A stretch of 12,999 nt of DNA from an uncultured Acidobacteriota bacterium (GTDB lineage: Bacteria; Acidobacteriota; Terriglobia; UBA7540). Shown one piece after another: positions 6,469 through 12,999 of the stretch (position 1 is the first letter of the stretch; the number at the start of each line of letters is the position of its first letter). The DNA is taken from contig CALCEB010000217.1 in NCBI GenBank assembly GCA_937900045.1, positions 1 to 12,999 on the forward strand, given 5' to 3'. Both the position numbers and the translations under genes were made by a program. A model generated the notes under the pieces. That model did not search any database, had not been told where the DNA came from, and was given only the letters and a program-made list of their open reading frames with translations.

Positions 6469-7422
6469 TCAGATAAATAGCTTGCTGACAGACGTTTCCT
6501 CATGAATCGAGCGAATGGCCTTGGCCAGGAGGCTGGCCACGCTCAGCACCTTAATCTTTTTGCAATGCTGTCCATCTTCGGAAAGGGGAATGGAATTGGT
6601 AATCACCAGTTGTTTCAGTTGAGAAGAGGCTACTTTCTCAACCGCATCGCCGGCGAAAACCCCGTGGGTGACGCAAGCATAGACCTGATTGGCGCCGTTT
6701 TCGAGCAGCGCCTGCGCGCTGCGCACCAGGGTGCCGCCGGTATCGATCATGTCATCCACAATCAAGCAGGTTTTGCCTGCTACGGCGCCGATGACGTTCA
6801 TCACTTCCACGGTGTGAGCGTCTTCACGGCGCTTATCGATAATGGCGAGGGGCGCATCAAGCCGCTTGGCGAACGCCCGCGCCCGCTCCACGCCACCCGA
6901 ATCCGGCGAAATCACCACCACGTTCTTCAGCTTCAGCCGCCGGAAATAATCCACGGTTACCGGAGTGGCATACAGGTGATCCACGGGAATATTGAAGTAC
7001 CCTTGAATCTGTCCGGCGTGCAGGTCCAGCGCCAGCACCCGGTTGGCTCCGGCTGAAGTCACCAGATCCGCGACCAATTTGGAGGATATGGGCACGCGGG
7101 GCCGGTCCTTGCGGTCCTGCCGGGCATAGCCATAAAAAGGGATCACGGCGGTAATACGGTCGGCAGAGGCCCGCCGGAAGGCGTCCATCATGATGAGCAG
7201 TTCCACCAAACTATCATTCACCGGGCGGCAGGTGGGCTGGACCACGAAAACATCCATGCCGCGAACGTTCTCCAAGATCTGAAGCCGCACCTCGCCGTCA
7301 GGAAAACGGCCGACTTGCACCTTCCCTTCGGGAACGTGCAGGTGTTTGCAAATCTCCCGCGCCAACGCCGGATGCGCATTTCCGCTGAAGACTCTCAAGC
7401 CGCTTGAGCTTCTCGCTACCAT
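6469..7422 (-). CDS. prs: Ribose-phosphate pyrophosphokinase (PRPP synthase)
   Basis: The protein has 317 residues, the normal class I length. It makes 5-phosphoribosyl diphosphate from ribose 5-phosphate and ATP, feeding purine, pyrimidine, His, Trp and NAD synthesis. Visible motifs are FPDGEVRLQI (40-50), the flexible loop YARQDRKDRPRVPISSKLVA (99-118), the metal/ribose site ALDLHAGQIQGYF with His135, VVISPDSGGVERARAFAKRL (169-188; Ser175 is commonly a Val in this motif) and the PRPP loop VDDMIDTGGTL (222-232). I start at ATG 7420-7422 (MVARSSSGLRVFSG), because the frame continues upstream to 7578 only by reading through the tRNA gene. A weak GGA lies before the ATG. The tRNA ends 44 bases upstream. 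Confidence 0.97.
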   Translation of the reverse strand: MVARSSSGLRVFSGNAHPALAREICKHLHVPEGKVQVGRFPDGEVRLQILENVRGMDVFVVQPTCRPVNDSLVELLIMMDAFRRASADRITAVIPFYGYARQDRKDRPRVPISSKLVADLVTSAGANRVLALDLHAGQIQGYFNIPVDHLYATPVTVDYFRRLKLKNVVVISPDSGGVERARAFAKRLDAPLAIIDKRREDAHTVEVMNVIGAVAGKTCLIVDDMIDTGGTLVRSAQALLENGANQVYACVTHGVFAGDAVEKVASSQLKQLVITNSIPLSEDGQHCKKIKVLSVASLLAKAIRSIHEETSVSKLFI

Positions 7423-7466
7423 CTTTCGTCCGTTCAAGACGTCTCCGGCCCCTCCTTCTTCAAGCT

Positions 7467-7540
7467 TGGCTGGGAGGCCTGGATTCGAACCAGGGTTCCA
7501 TGCTCCAAAGGCATGTGTCCTACCTCTGGACGACCTCCCA
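7467..7540 (-). tRNA. tRNA-Gln (UUG), CCA encoded
   Basis: The minus strand folds into a standard cloverleaf. The acceptor stem is TGGGAGG paired with CCTCCCA, followed by discriminator G and an encoded CCA at 7467-7469. The D stem is GTCC/GGAC. The anticodon stem is CATGC/GCATG with the loop CTTTGGA, giving anticodon UUG. The T arm is CCTGG, TTCGAAT, CCAGG. Discriminator G73 and anticodon UUG fit glutamine. It lies between ispE and prs on the same strand, an arrangement I recall from several acidobacterial and deltaproteobacterial genomes. Confidence 0.97.
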
Positions 7541-7699
7541 GTGAACTCTGCGCTGTTTTGCTGTTTGCCGTCCCGCAATAGCGTTACAATCTCACGGCTG
7601 CAAGCGGCGCTCCCTATGCGCCGAAAATCCCTTAGAATTTAAGGCCGGCGGTCGGAGATGCCGCTACAGGACACCTTCGGTGCTCATAGAACAGCCCCG
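7541..7699. repeat. Short intergenic region with a degenerate hairpin repeat
   Basis: Between ispE and the tRNA, 7642-7705 contains GCCGGCGGTCGGAGATGCCG followed by CTACAG, and then GTGCTCATAGAACAGCCCCG with another CTACAG. This looks like an eroded copy of the tandem hairpin unit at 5611-5668 (CCGGTCTGCGACCGG ... CGCTCATAGAGCGGCGCTACAG). It would lie in the untranslated RNA just after ispE if ispE and the tRNA are co-transcribed. Confidence 0.45.
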
Positions 7700-8587
7700 C
7701 TACAGCAACAGGCGATGATAAGCTTTACGGTTGAGCGTCTGAGTGTGAAATGTCCGCCAACCCTGGGGGACATTCCGCGCAGCTTGAAGAAGATTTCCGG
7801 GGGAATCAAAAATTGCGTAGACGGCTGACCCGCTGCCCGTCAAACATGCAGTTTCGGCTCCGGCCCGGATGAGCTGGCTCTTCAAGCGCCCCAGTTCTGG
7901 CCACTTTGCGAAAACGATGCGTTCAAAATCGTTTTCGGCCGGTCCCCACTTGTTCAAGGGTCGCTGTGACCACACGCCGAAACTACCGATTCTATTCGGT
8001 TCTTTCCCCGTTGTCAATGCGGCAGTCGCCTGCTGGTAGGCATCCACCGTCAGCATCTTGAATCCCGGAAAGACTACCAGACATTCGGCGGCGGGGAAAT
8101 CTTCCAGAGGATAGACTTCCTCACCCCTGCCGCAGCCGAGCACCCGGCCGCCCAATAGAAAAAATGAAACGTCCGAGCCAAGGCCGGAGGCGAGGGCAAA
8201 CCGCTTCGCCAGGTCCATTTTGCAGCCCGTCAATTGCTCCAACCCGGCAAGAACTGCTGCAGCGTCACTGCTTGCGCCACCTAAGCCGCTTCCGGCAGGA
8301 ATGAATTTGTCGATCTGAACTTCAATTCTCCCCCGGAACCGGGCGGCACGCTTCCATTGGGCACAGGCTTTGTAAACCAAGTTATCACGGCCCGAAGGGA
8401 CATCTTCTCCCTTCGAGACCACCTGAATGCCGCGACCGCGCGGATCGACCATCAGGGTCAAATTGTCATGCAGGCGCAAGGTTTGATAAATCGTGCGGAT
8501 TTCGTGATAGACATCCGGGCGGCGGAAAAGAATCTTCAGGCCCAGGTTGATCTTGGCAAAAGCGCGAAGGCGGATGGATCGGTTCAA
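7700..8587 (-). CDS. ispE: 4-diphosphocytidyl-2-C-methyl-D-erythritol kinase
   Basis: This 295-residue GHMP kinase phosphorylates CDP-ME in the MEP pathway to isoprenoid precursors. Visible are AFAKINLGLKIL with Lys12, the ATP loop PAGSGLGGASSDAAA (97-111), Asp139 in LGSDVSFFLLGG as catalytic base, and the third GHMP motif LTGSGSAVYAIF (249-260). Length is normal. The start is a TTG at 8585-8587: no ATG exists in frame nearby, and this codon places the AFAKIN motif at the usual distance from the N-terminus. No good Shine-Dalgarno is seen. The usual DGYHE substrate-site motif reads DVYHE (25-29). It is followed by the tRNA-Gln and prs, and preceded by the TPR gene 163 bases away. Confidence 0.95.
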   Translation of the reverse strand: MNRSIRLRAFAKINLGLKILFRRPDVYHEIRTIYQTLRLHDNLTLMVDPRGRGIQVVSKGEDVPSGRDNLVYKACAQWKRAARFRGRIEVQIDKFIPAGSGLGGASSDAAAVLAGLEQLTGCKMDLAKRFALASGLGSDVSFFLLGGRVLGCGRGEEVYPLEDFPAAECLVVFPGFKMLTVDAYQQATAALTTGKEPNRIGSFGVWSQRPLNKWGPAENDFERIVFAKWPELGRLKSQLIRAGAETACLTGSGSAVYAIFDSPGNLLQAARNVPQGWRTFHTQTLNRKAYHRLLL

Positions 8588-8637
8588 AGGAGAAGTCAGG
8601 CCGCTAAGCCCTGCGTAAATAGAGATTTGTTCAAGCG

Positions 8638-8749
8638 GTAGGGGCGGGCCTTGTGCGCGCCCGCAGCCGGCCTCAAGGCAATCACACTGGCCAGGATATC
8701 AGGAGCGAAGCCGTTGCAGTCCACGGGCGGGCATAAGGCCCGCCCCTAC
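8638..8749. repeat. Inverted pair of GTAGGGGCGGGCC repeats
   Basis: GTAGGGGCGGGCC at 8638-8650 is complementary to GGCCCGCCCCTAC at 8737-8749. Beyond these 13 bases, the arms continue as CTTGTGCGCGCCCGC on the left and, reversed, CTTATGCCCGC on the right: a 4-base insertion and one substitution. The block fills the gap between the TPR gene and ispE. A related single copy lies at 5228-5250. It could form a stem with a loop of about 60-85 bases in the transcript leading into ispE. Confidence 0.75.
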
Positions 8750-8750
8750 G

Positions 8751-10829
8751 TCAGTCCGAAAGATGGTGCTTGAGCGTCTTAAGCTGCTTCTCAAGCTGCG
8801 CGGCTTGCTTAGCGTCAAAGTCCGAATCGACCGCCTTGGGCCACTCTTTCAGCGCCCGCTCCCACTCCTGCGCGGCCTCCTTTTTCTTGCCCATTGCCAG
8901 ATAGAGATGGCCGAGATGGTCAAGCACGGTGGGGTCTGAGGAAAGCAAGGTGGCAGCTTTTTCAAGCGGAGGCTGGGCCAAATCGAACCGCTTCATTTTG
9001 AAATAGGCCCAGCCCAGGCTATCCAGATAAGCACCGTTATTCGGCTGGAGCTTCAGAGCCTGCTGAATGTATTTTACCGATTCATCCAGGTTAATGCCTC
9101 GGTCGGCCAGGATATAGCCCAGGTAGTTCGCCGCCTCGGAATTCAAGGGGTCCGTCGCCAGAACCTTCCGGAACTGCTGCTCCGCCGCGTCGATATTTTT
9201 TTGCCGCTCGTAGATTGAACCCAGCAGGAACTGCGCGTATTCCTGGTTTGAAGCATCCATCTTCTGCTGCAGCAGGCCCTCCACGGTAGCTTGCGCCTGA
9301 TCGTACTGTTTGGCGGTCATATAAATCTGGGCCATCGCCAGTTTCACGCTGGCGTCATGGGGCGAGCCGTTCAGCATTCCTTTCAGCACTCCGGTGGCCT
9401 CGTTCACGTGTCCTTGTTCGCCGAGCAAGGAGGCGCGCAGCATGGCCAACGAACGGTCCTTCGGATATTGTTTTACAGCCCGATTGGCTTCCTCCATCGC
9501 CTTCTTCGGGTTCTTCTCTAAGCGCAGAGTTTCAATGATCAGGCTCTCCCCTCGCGGCGCCTGGTTGGGGCCAAGGGCTACGATCTTATTAAACGCATCC
9601 ATCGCCTGACCGTATTCTTCCTGATTGCGGTAAATCAGGCCGAGGCGCTCCAGCAGGATGGCTTTGTTGTTGTTTTCCGCCTCAGTACTCGCAGCCTCAT
9701 CGCCGCCATTTTTCTTCAACATGCCTTGGAGAATCTGGATGGCCCCGGCGTCATTTCCCATGGCGTCGTCAAAAATGGCCTGTTGATAGGCAACCTCCAG
9801 ATCTTCCGGAGCCAGAGTTTTGGCCTTATCCAGTTCCTTCTTGGCGTCATCAAAATGTCCTTCTGTCTGGTCAATCTGGGCCAGACGAAGGTAGGAGACG
9901 CTATCCTGCGGATTGTCCCTGACCAATTGTTGGAATTGGGTCCGGGCTTCATCGGTTTTTCCGGAGTGCATCAGGGCGTCAGCATAAGCGCGGCGCAAGT
10001 CCTGATTGGCGGGATCCTGATCGAGAGCGGCGCGATAGCTTTTTAGCGCGTCGCTATACCGCTGTAGCTCGGAATAAGCCTGCCCCATCATAGCCAGGCT
10101 GTCCAAGTCAAGCTGGCTGGGCGGAATCTTTCTCAGCACATCGAGGGCACGGTTGTATTGTCCCCGGTCCATATAAAGGCGCGCCAGATAAGTCGCCGCG
10201 CCGTGGGCATTGGGCTGCGACCCCAGGGCCTTCTTAAATTCCGTTTCGGCTTTCGCCGGCTGCTTATCAAGACCATAAAGGCGGCCGAGCAGGACCTCAG
10301 AATCGACATCCTTCGGGTCCAGGCGGGTGATGGTCTCATACTGCTCAATGGCTTTCTTCAGACTATCCTGCGCCTTGGTGGCGGTCTGATTATCGCCCAG
10401 ATTGCGCAAATAGATGTTGCCGAGCAGCTTGTGCGCCTCGAGGTTGCTGGGATTGGCGCTCAGCACTTCCTGGGCTTCCCGCACGGCGTCACCCACGCGG
10501 CTCACTCGCCAGTAAAGTTTGGCCAGCTCTACTTTCAGGAATTGCGAGTCGGGATCGTCGGCAATAGCCTCCTGGTATTCGTGAACGGCCTTGTCCACGA
10601 AGTCGGCGCGGCTGTAAATTCCGGCGAGTTCCTGATACCGGCGCGCCAGCATGAAGTGGTAGTAAGAGCCGGCATGGTCAGGCTCCGGCGCGGACTTGCC
10701 GGCTGGCTGCGTGGGCGTTGGCTCCTGCGAAACGTTATTGACCGGGCTTTGGAAACCCATCAGCCCCGATGCTACAAAAGCAAATATGGCTGATGTCAGC
10801 CCGAGCCGCCGTCCCAGCTTGCATGTCAT
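8751..10829 (-). CDS. Secreted TPR-repeat protein
   Basis: The 692-residue protein starts at ATG 10827-10829 with GGAG 11 bases upstream. A signal peptide is likely (LGLTSAIFAFVASGLMGFQS, residues about 9-28), followed by a Pro/Thr/Gln-rich spacer to about residue 50. The rest is a run of 34-residue TPR units, roughly 14-16, with typical W/Y, G-Y and A-x-x-x-P positions (for example YNRALDVLRKIPPSQLDLDS, AEQQFRKVLATDPLNSEAAN, YLDSLGWAYFKMKRFDLAQP). No catalytic domain is seen. Such periplasmic TPR proteins act as scaffolds for envelope or export machinery. The precise role is unknown. The gene is upstream of ispE and may head the transcription unit. Confidence 0.9.
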   Translation of the reverse strand: MTCKLGRRLGLTSAIFAFVASGLMGFQSPVNNVSQEPTPTQPAGKSAPEPDHAGSYYHFMLARRYQELAGIYSRADFVDKAVHEYQEAIADDPDSQFLKVELAKLYWRVSRVGDAVREAQEVLSANPSNLEAHKLLGNIYLRNLGDNQTATKAQDSLKKAIEQYETITRLDPKDVDSEVLLGRLYGLDKQPAKAETEFKKALGSQPNAHGAATYLARLYMDRGQYNRALDVLRKIPPSQLDLDSLAMMGQAYSELQRYSDALKSYRAALDQDPANQDLRRAYADALMHSGKTDEARTQFQQLVRDNPQDSVSYLRLAQIDQTEGHFDDAKKELDKAKTLAPEDLEVAYQQAIFDDAMGNDAGAIQILQGMLKKNGGDEAASTEAENNNKAILLERLGLIYRNQEEYGQAMDAFNKIVALGPNQAPRGESLIIETLRLEKNPKKAMEEANRAVKQYPKDRSLAMLRASLLGEQGHVNEATGVLKGMLNGSPHDASVKLAMAQIYMTAKQYDQAQATVEGLLQQKMDASNQEYAQFLLGSIYERQKNIDAAEQQFRKVLATDPLNSEAANYLGYILADRGINLDESVKYIQQALKLQPNNGAYLDSLGWAYFKMKRFDLAQPPLEKAATLLSSDPTVLDHLGHLYLAMGKKKEAAQEWERALKEWPKAVDSDFDAKQAAQLEKQLKTLKHHLSD

Positions 10830-10855
10830 AAGTTACTATCTCCCTATCTTAAAAA

Positions 10856-10885
10856 AGTATGCCATAACAGCGTCCGAACCGTCAA
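10856..10885 (-). promoter_or_regulatory. Putative sigma-70 type promoter of the TPR gene
   Basis: On the minus strand, TTGACG (10880-10885) is separated by 18 bases from CATACT (10856-10861). They match the -35 and -10 consensus at 5 of 6 and 4 of 6 positions. Transcription would start near 10849, giving a leader of about 20 bases that carries the GGGAG ribosome binding site. The spacer is one base longer than ideal. Confidence 0.35.
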
Positions 10886-11343
10886 AGACCCACTACCAGT
10901 AGTGGCGCAATTTGCCGTAGCGGCCGGACTTGACCCGCCACCACTGCCTCGGAGGCCTGTGAGTCTCGCGGACGAGCGGCGCTGACTCATTTTGCTTTGT
11001 AGCGCCGAACTCCAGTGTGGCGCAGCCCTAAAATGCCGGCCCGAAAGCTGGCGCTATACCAAAAGACCGGACGCGAACCAGGGGAAAGTTATGAAGCCCC
11101 ACTTTCGGCGGGGTCGAAACCGTGCTCTTTCCGGCATGGACAGAAACATCATGAATCATCATTAAGCCGCCTCTGCGCGCGCTTCTGCCTCCACAGGGAA
11201 GGCAAAACCTCTTTTCATTTGATGCAGAATTTGCCGAAATGGTAAATGGCGGAAAGCGGCGAGCATCGAGACCCTTGGGGAAAATAGGGGCGCTTGGAAA
11301 TGCGCCCCTACTTTCGTTCATTTTCAGGGACTCCCAGCGCGGT
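10886..11343. other. Intergenic region without a supported gene
   Basis: Both strands were scanned and nothing gene-like was found. ORFs on each strand have random-looking composition. There are scattered short blocks such as GTAGCGCC and GTGGCGCA resembling the other intergenic repeats of this window, and the terminator-like hairpin at 11285-11310. A compact palindrome, GCCCCACTTTCGGCGGGG, lies at about 11096-11113, but I could not connect it to any known RNA class. Confidence 0.4.
11279..11310 (-). terminator. Putative intrinsic terminator of the FecR/DUF6600 gene
   Basis: The arms TAGGGGCGC (11285-11293) and GCGCCCCTA (11302-11310) form a 9-base perfect stem with an 8-base loop. Read on the minus strand, the stem is followed by TTTTCC. 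It lies 34 bases after the stop codon of the gene ending at 11344. The stem also begins with TAGGGGCG, so it may be a member of the local repeat family used as a terminator. Confidence 0.55.
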
Positions 11344-12951
11344 TTACCGCTGCTCCGCGGGTTTGGCCGGGCGGGAAGAATTCCCGCGCTGAGCCGGTTG
11401 AGGGTGCGGCGGAAATTCGCGGTCACGCATCGGACCGGCGGGCCGCCCGGCGCGAAGGTTCGCCCTCTGCTCCGGTTCCAGCGGCCGCCCGGGGTGCTCC
11501 TGCATCGCCTGACGGCGTACGGCGAACGGCAAAGCGCGCGGAGGCGGAGGAGTTCGAGTGATGAACCTCGGCGTGTTATTGGGCGGCCGGGGAGCCGCCA
11601 TCCTTTGCGATGAGTTTCGAGTAATCAGCGGTGGGCGGGAAGACTGCCGCTCCACCGGCGACCTTGAATTCTGAACCGTGGCGGGCGGGCGCGAATACGG
11701 GCCTGGAGAGGGCGGGCGGGAAGCAATCTCGCGCCCTGCCGGAACTGCCCGGGTGAACCTGACAGCGCGGACCGGCGGCGCCGCGACTTGCCTTCCCGGG
11801 AGCGTGGCCGTGGAAGTGGGGTTCAGAAAAGGGTGGGGGATGATTTGTGCCCTGGCAATCTGTTGCGGCGTAACCCGAACGATTTGCCGGGCAACAGGCT
11901 GTCCGCTGCGGAAGGCCGTTGAGGATACAGCAGTCACCGCAGTCCGCTCATAAGCGTAGTGGACATTGTTGATGTTTCTGACGTTGATGATGTTATTGAT
12001 GTTGGTGACGTTGCGGATGTTGGTGATGTTAACCTGACGCAGATACGTGGGGCCGTAGTGATACCACGGGAAGAAAGGATCGCGAGGCCCGAGCGGGAAC
12101 CAACCCACCGGCGCTCCGGCGCTCAAGCCGATGCCAAATCCACCGCCACCCAAGAACGCCACAAATGCCGGGGCGTAGACCGGCATGATCGCTACGGGAC
12201 CCGGCATCCATCCCCACCGGGCGCCAATCATCGCCCAGCGGCCATAGTGAAAAGGAGCCCAACCCCAAGGTTCGTCTTCCACCCAAGTCCAACCCCACGG
12301 TGAAACCCAAGCCCAGCGGCCATCGCGGTAAGGAACCCAGCCTCCGGGTACACCGCCGGGATACCACACCGGGCCATATTGCGAGACCATCTGCCAACTG
12401 CCGTAGGCATCCAGGTCCTCGCTACCGGCAACATCGGGGCTGAAATACTGAGGATGGCGGTACGACTCCACGCGGCGGTCGCGGCTGGCGCACCATTCGT
12501 CAAAGCTATCCTGCCCGGGAAGTGAAACAAACTGAACCTGGATGGGACCGGTCCCGCTGAGCTTGACGGCTTGCCCGGACTCGACCATCTGGTTGGCGCC
12601 TCCGCCCGTGACTTGCAAGCTGCCGCGATTGACAATGACGAGGCTGGAGCCGTCATTGGGGTACGTTTCCACCCGGTAGCTTCCTGGCGAGAGCAGCGTG
12701 AGAGCGCCGTTGGGCGTATCGACCTCCACCGTATTGCCATTGGGCAATGCAAAAACGCTGACACCGATAATACCCTGCCCCAATCCAAGCTGCATGATCT
12801 GGTCATTCAGGTTGGCCAAAGTGAGGTCCGTGGTTTCGGATAGGTGCACCGAGAAAGGCCCTGCTTCGATTTCGGCGCGGGCGCCCTGATCCGTGTAGAG
12901 CCGGTCGCCGGTGGTAACCGGATAATTCAACGAAGCCTGGCTCCATTGGTT
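11344..12951 (-). CDS. FecR/DUF6600-type surface protein, 5' truncated
   Basis: There are 535 genuine residues; the N-terminus is missing because the contig ends here. Residues about 1-145 look like a FecR-type beta region (TTGDRLYTDQGARAEIEAGP, GNTVEVDTPNGALTLLSPGS, YRVETYPNDGSSLVIVNRGS). Residues about 168-285 are a Trp/Tyr/Gly-rich DUF6600-like block (YFSPDVAGSEDLDAYGSWQ, WVPYRDGRWAWVSPWGWTWV, DEPWGWAPFHYGRWA). Then come an Asn/Ile/Val repeat (307-330) and a Pro/Arg/Ser-rich low-complexity tail of about 170 residues. Proteins of this layout are numerous in Acidobacteriota and expected outside the cytoplasm; function is not established. The apparent start MYKRQ is adapter sequence and must be ignored. 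The terminator-like hairpin follows the stop. Confidence 0.85.
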   Translation of the reverse strand, partial: NQWSQASLNYPVTTGDRLYTDQGARAEIEAGPFSVHLSETTDLTLANLNDQIMQLGLGQGIIGVSVFALPNGNTVEVDTPNGALTLLSPGSYRVETYPNDGSSLVIVNRGSLQVTGGGANQMVESGQAVKLSGTGPIQVQFVSLPGQDSFDEWCASRDRRVESYRHPQYFSPDVAGSEDLDAYGSWQMVSQYGPVWYPGGVPGGWVPYRDGRWAWVSPWGWTWVEDEPWGWAPFHYGRWAMIGARWGWMPGPVAIMPVYAPAFVAFLGGGGFGIGLSAGAPVGWFPLGPRDPFFPWYHYGPTYLRQVNITNIRNVTNINNIINVRNINNVHYAYERTAVTAVSSTAFRSGQPVARQIVRVTPQQIARAQIIPHPFLNPTSTATLPGRQVAAPPVRAVRFTRAVPAGREIASRPPSPGPYSRPPATVQNSRSPVERQSSRPPLITRNSSQRMAAPRPPNNTPRFITRTPPPPRALPFAVRRQAMQEHPGRPLEPEQRANLRAGRPAGPMRDREFPPHPQPAQRGNSSRPAKPAEQR

Positions 12952-12999
12952 CTGTCTCTTATACACATCTGACGCTGCCGACGATCTTACGCGTGTAGA
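12952..12999. other. Illumina Nextera adapter, i5 index and P5 start (contamination)
   Basis: 12952-12970 is CTGTCTCTTATACACATCT, the reverse complement of the Tn5 mosaic end. It is followed by GACGCTGCCGACGA (12971-12984), the rest of the Nextera read-1 adapter, then TCTTACGC (12985-12992), the complement of an i5 index (GCGTAAGA), and GTGTAGA (12993-12999), the start of the P5 complement. The order is exactly that of adapter read-through. These bases are not part of the organism's DNA. Confidence 0.98.

Noticed and set aside
7423..7578. N-terminal extension of prs to 7578
   Set aside because: It reads through the tRNA-Gln gene; the ATG at 7420-7422 gives the normal family length of 317 residues.
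10158..10793. 211-codon plus-strand ORF
   Set aside because: Antisense to the TPR gene; its apparent hydrophobic pattern mirrors the repeat codons on the other strand.
11090..11250. Riboswitch in the gap before the TPR gene
   Set aside because: A small GC-rich palindrome and GAAA-like loops were seen, but no known aptamer consensus could be aligned, and the position does not fit a leader of either neighbouring gene.
11028..11426. 132-codon minus-strand ORF spanning the gap and the end of the FecR/DUF6600 gene
   Set aside because: It overlaps the real gene's 3' end and the terminator-like hairpin, and its composition is random-looking.
12952..12970. Tn5 transposon end (mosaic end) as a mobile element
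   Set aside because: It is followed by the Nextera adapter remainder, an index and P5 in library order, so it is a sequencing artefact and not a transposon.

Overview
The window reads as a piece of an Acidobacteriota-like (acidobacterial) draft or metagenome contig. This assignment is inferred from gene order, protein style (a DUF6600/FecR-type surface protein, a small secreted DUF5818-like protein, Pro/Ala-rich tails on ribosomal proteins) and intergenic palindrome families. No marker gene search was possible. Nearly every real gene lies on the minus strand; the clear exception is a broken transposase at 1380-1865.

Left part (1-2860), accessory and eroded. It holds the first 22 codons of a membrane protein leaving the window, about 400 bases with no convincing gene, a small secreted protein (477-821) behind a tiny membrane ORF (882-1037), the C-terminal half of an ISL3-type transposase (1380-1865), a small helical/TPR-like protein whose 3' end abuts that remnant (1880-2359), and a solo HicB-like antitoxin (2492-2755) with no HicA toxin beside it.

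Central part (2907-10829), conserved housekeeping, read right to left. The order is a TPR lipoprotein/secreted protein, ispE (isoprenoid precursor kinase), tRNA-Gln(UUG) with encoded CCA, prs (PRPP synthase), rplY/ctc (L25), pth (peptidyl-tRNA hydrolase), rpsF (S6), rpsR (S18) and rplI (L9). The genes serve translation and central precursor supply. Gaps between rpsR and rplI (384 bases), pth and rplY (498 bases) and on either side of ispE are filled with palindromic intergenic repeats. All four ribosomal proteins carry low-complexity extensions.

Right part (10830-12999). A 514-base gap carries a likely promoter for the TPR gene and a terminator-like hairpin. It is followed by a 5'-truncated FecR/DUF6600 surface protein. 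The last 48 bases (12952-12999) are not genomic: they are Illumina Nextera adapter, i5 index and the start of P5. The apparent N-terminus MYKRQ of the last ORF is therefore an artefact, and the contig truly ends at 12951.

I found no convincing undescribed multi-gene system. The most useful observations are the adapter contamination, the nested 130-base inverted repeat inside the translation gene cluster, and the shared extensions of the ribosomal proteins.
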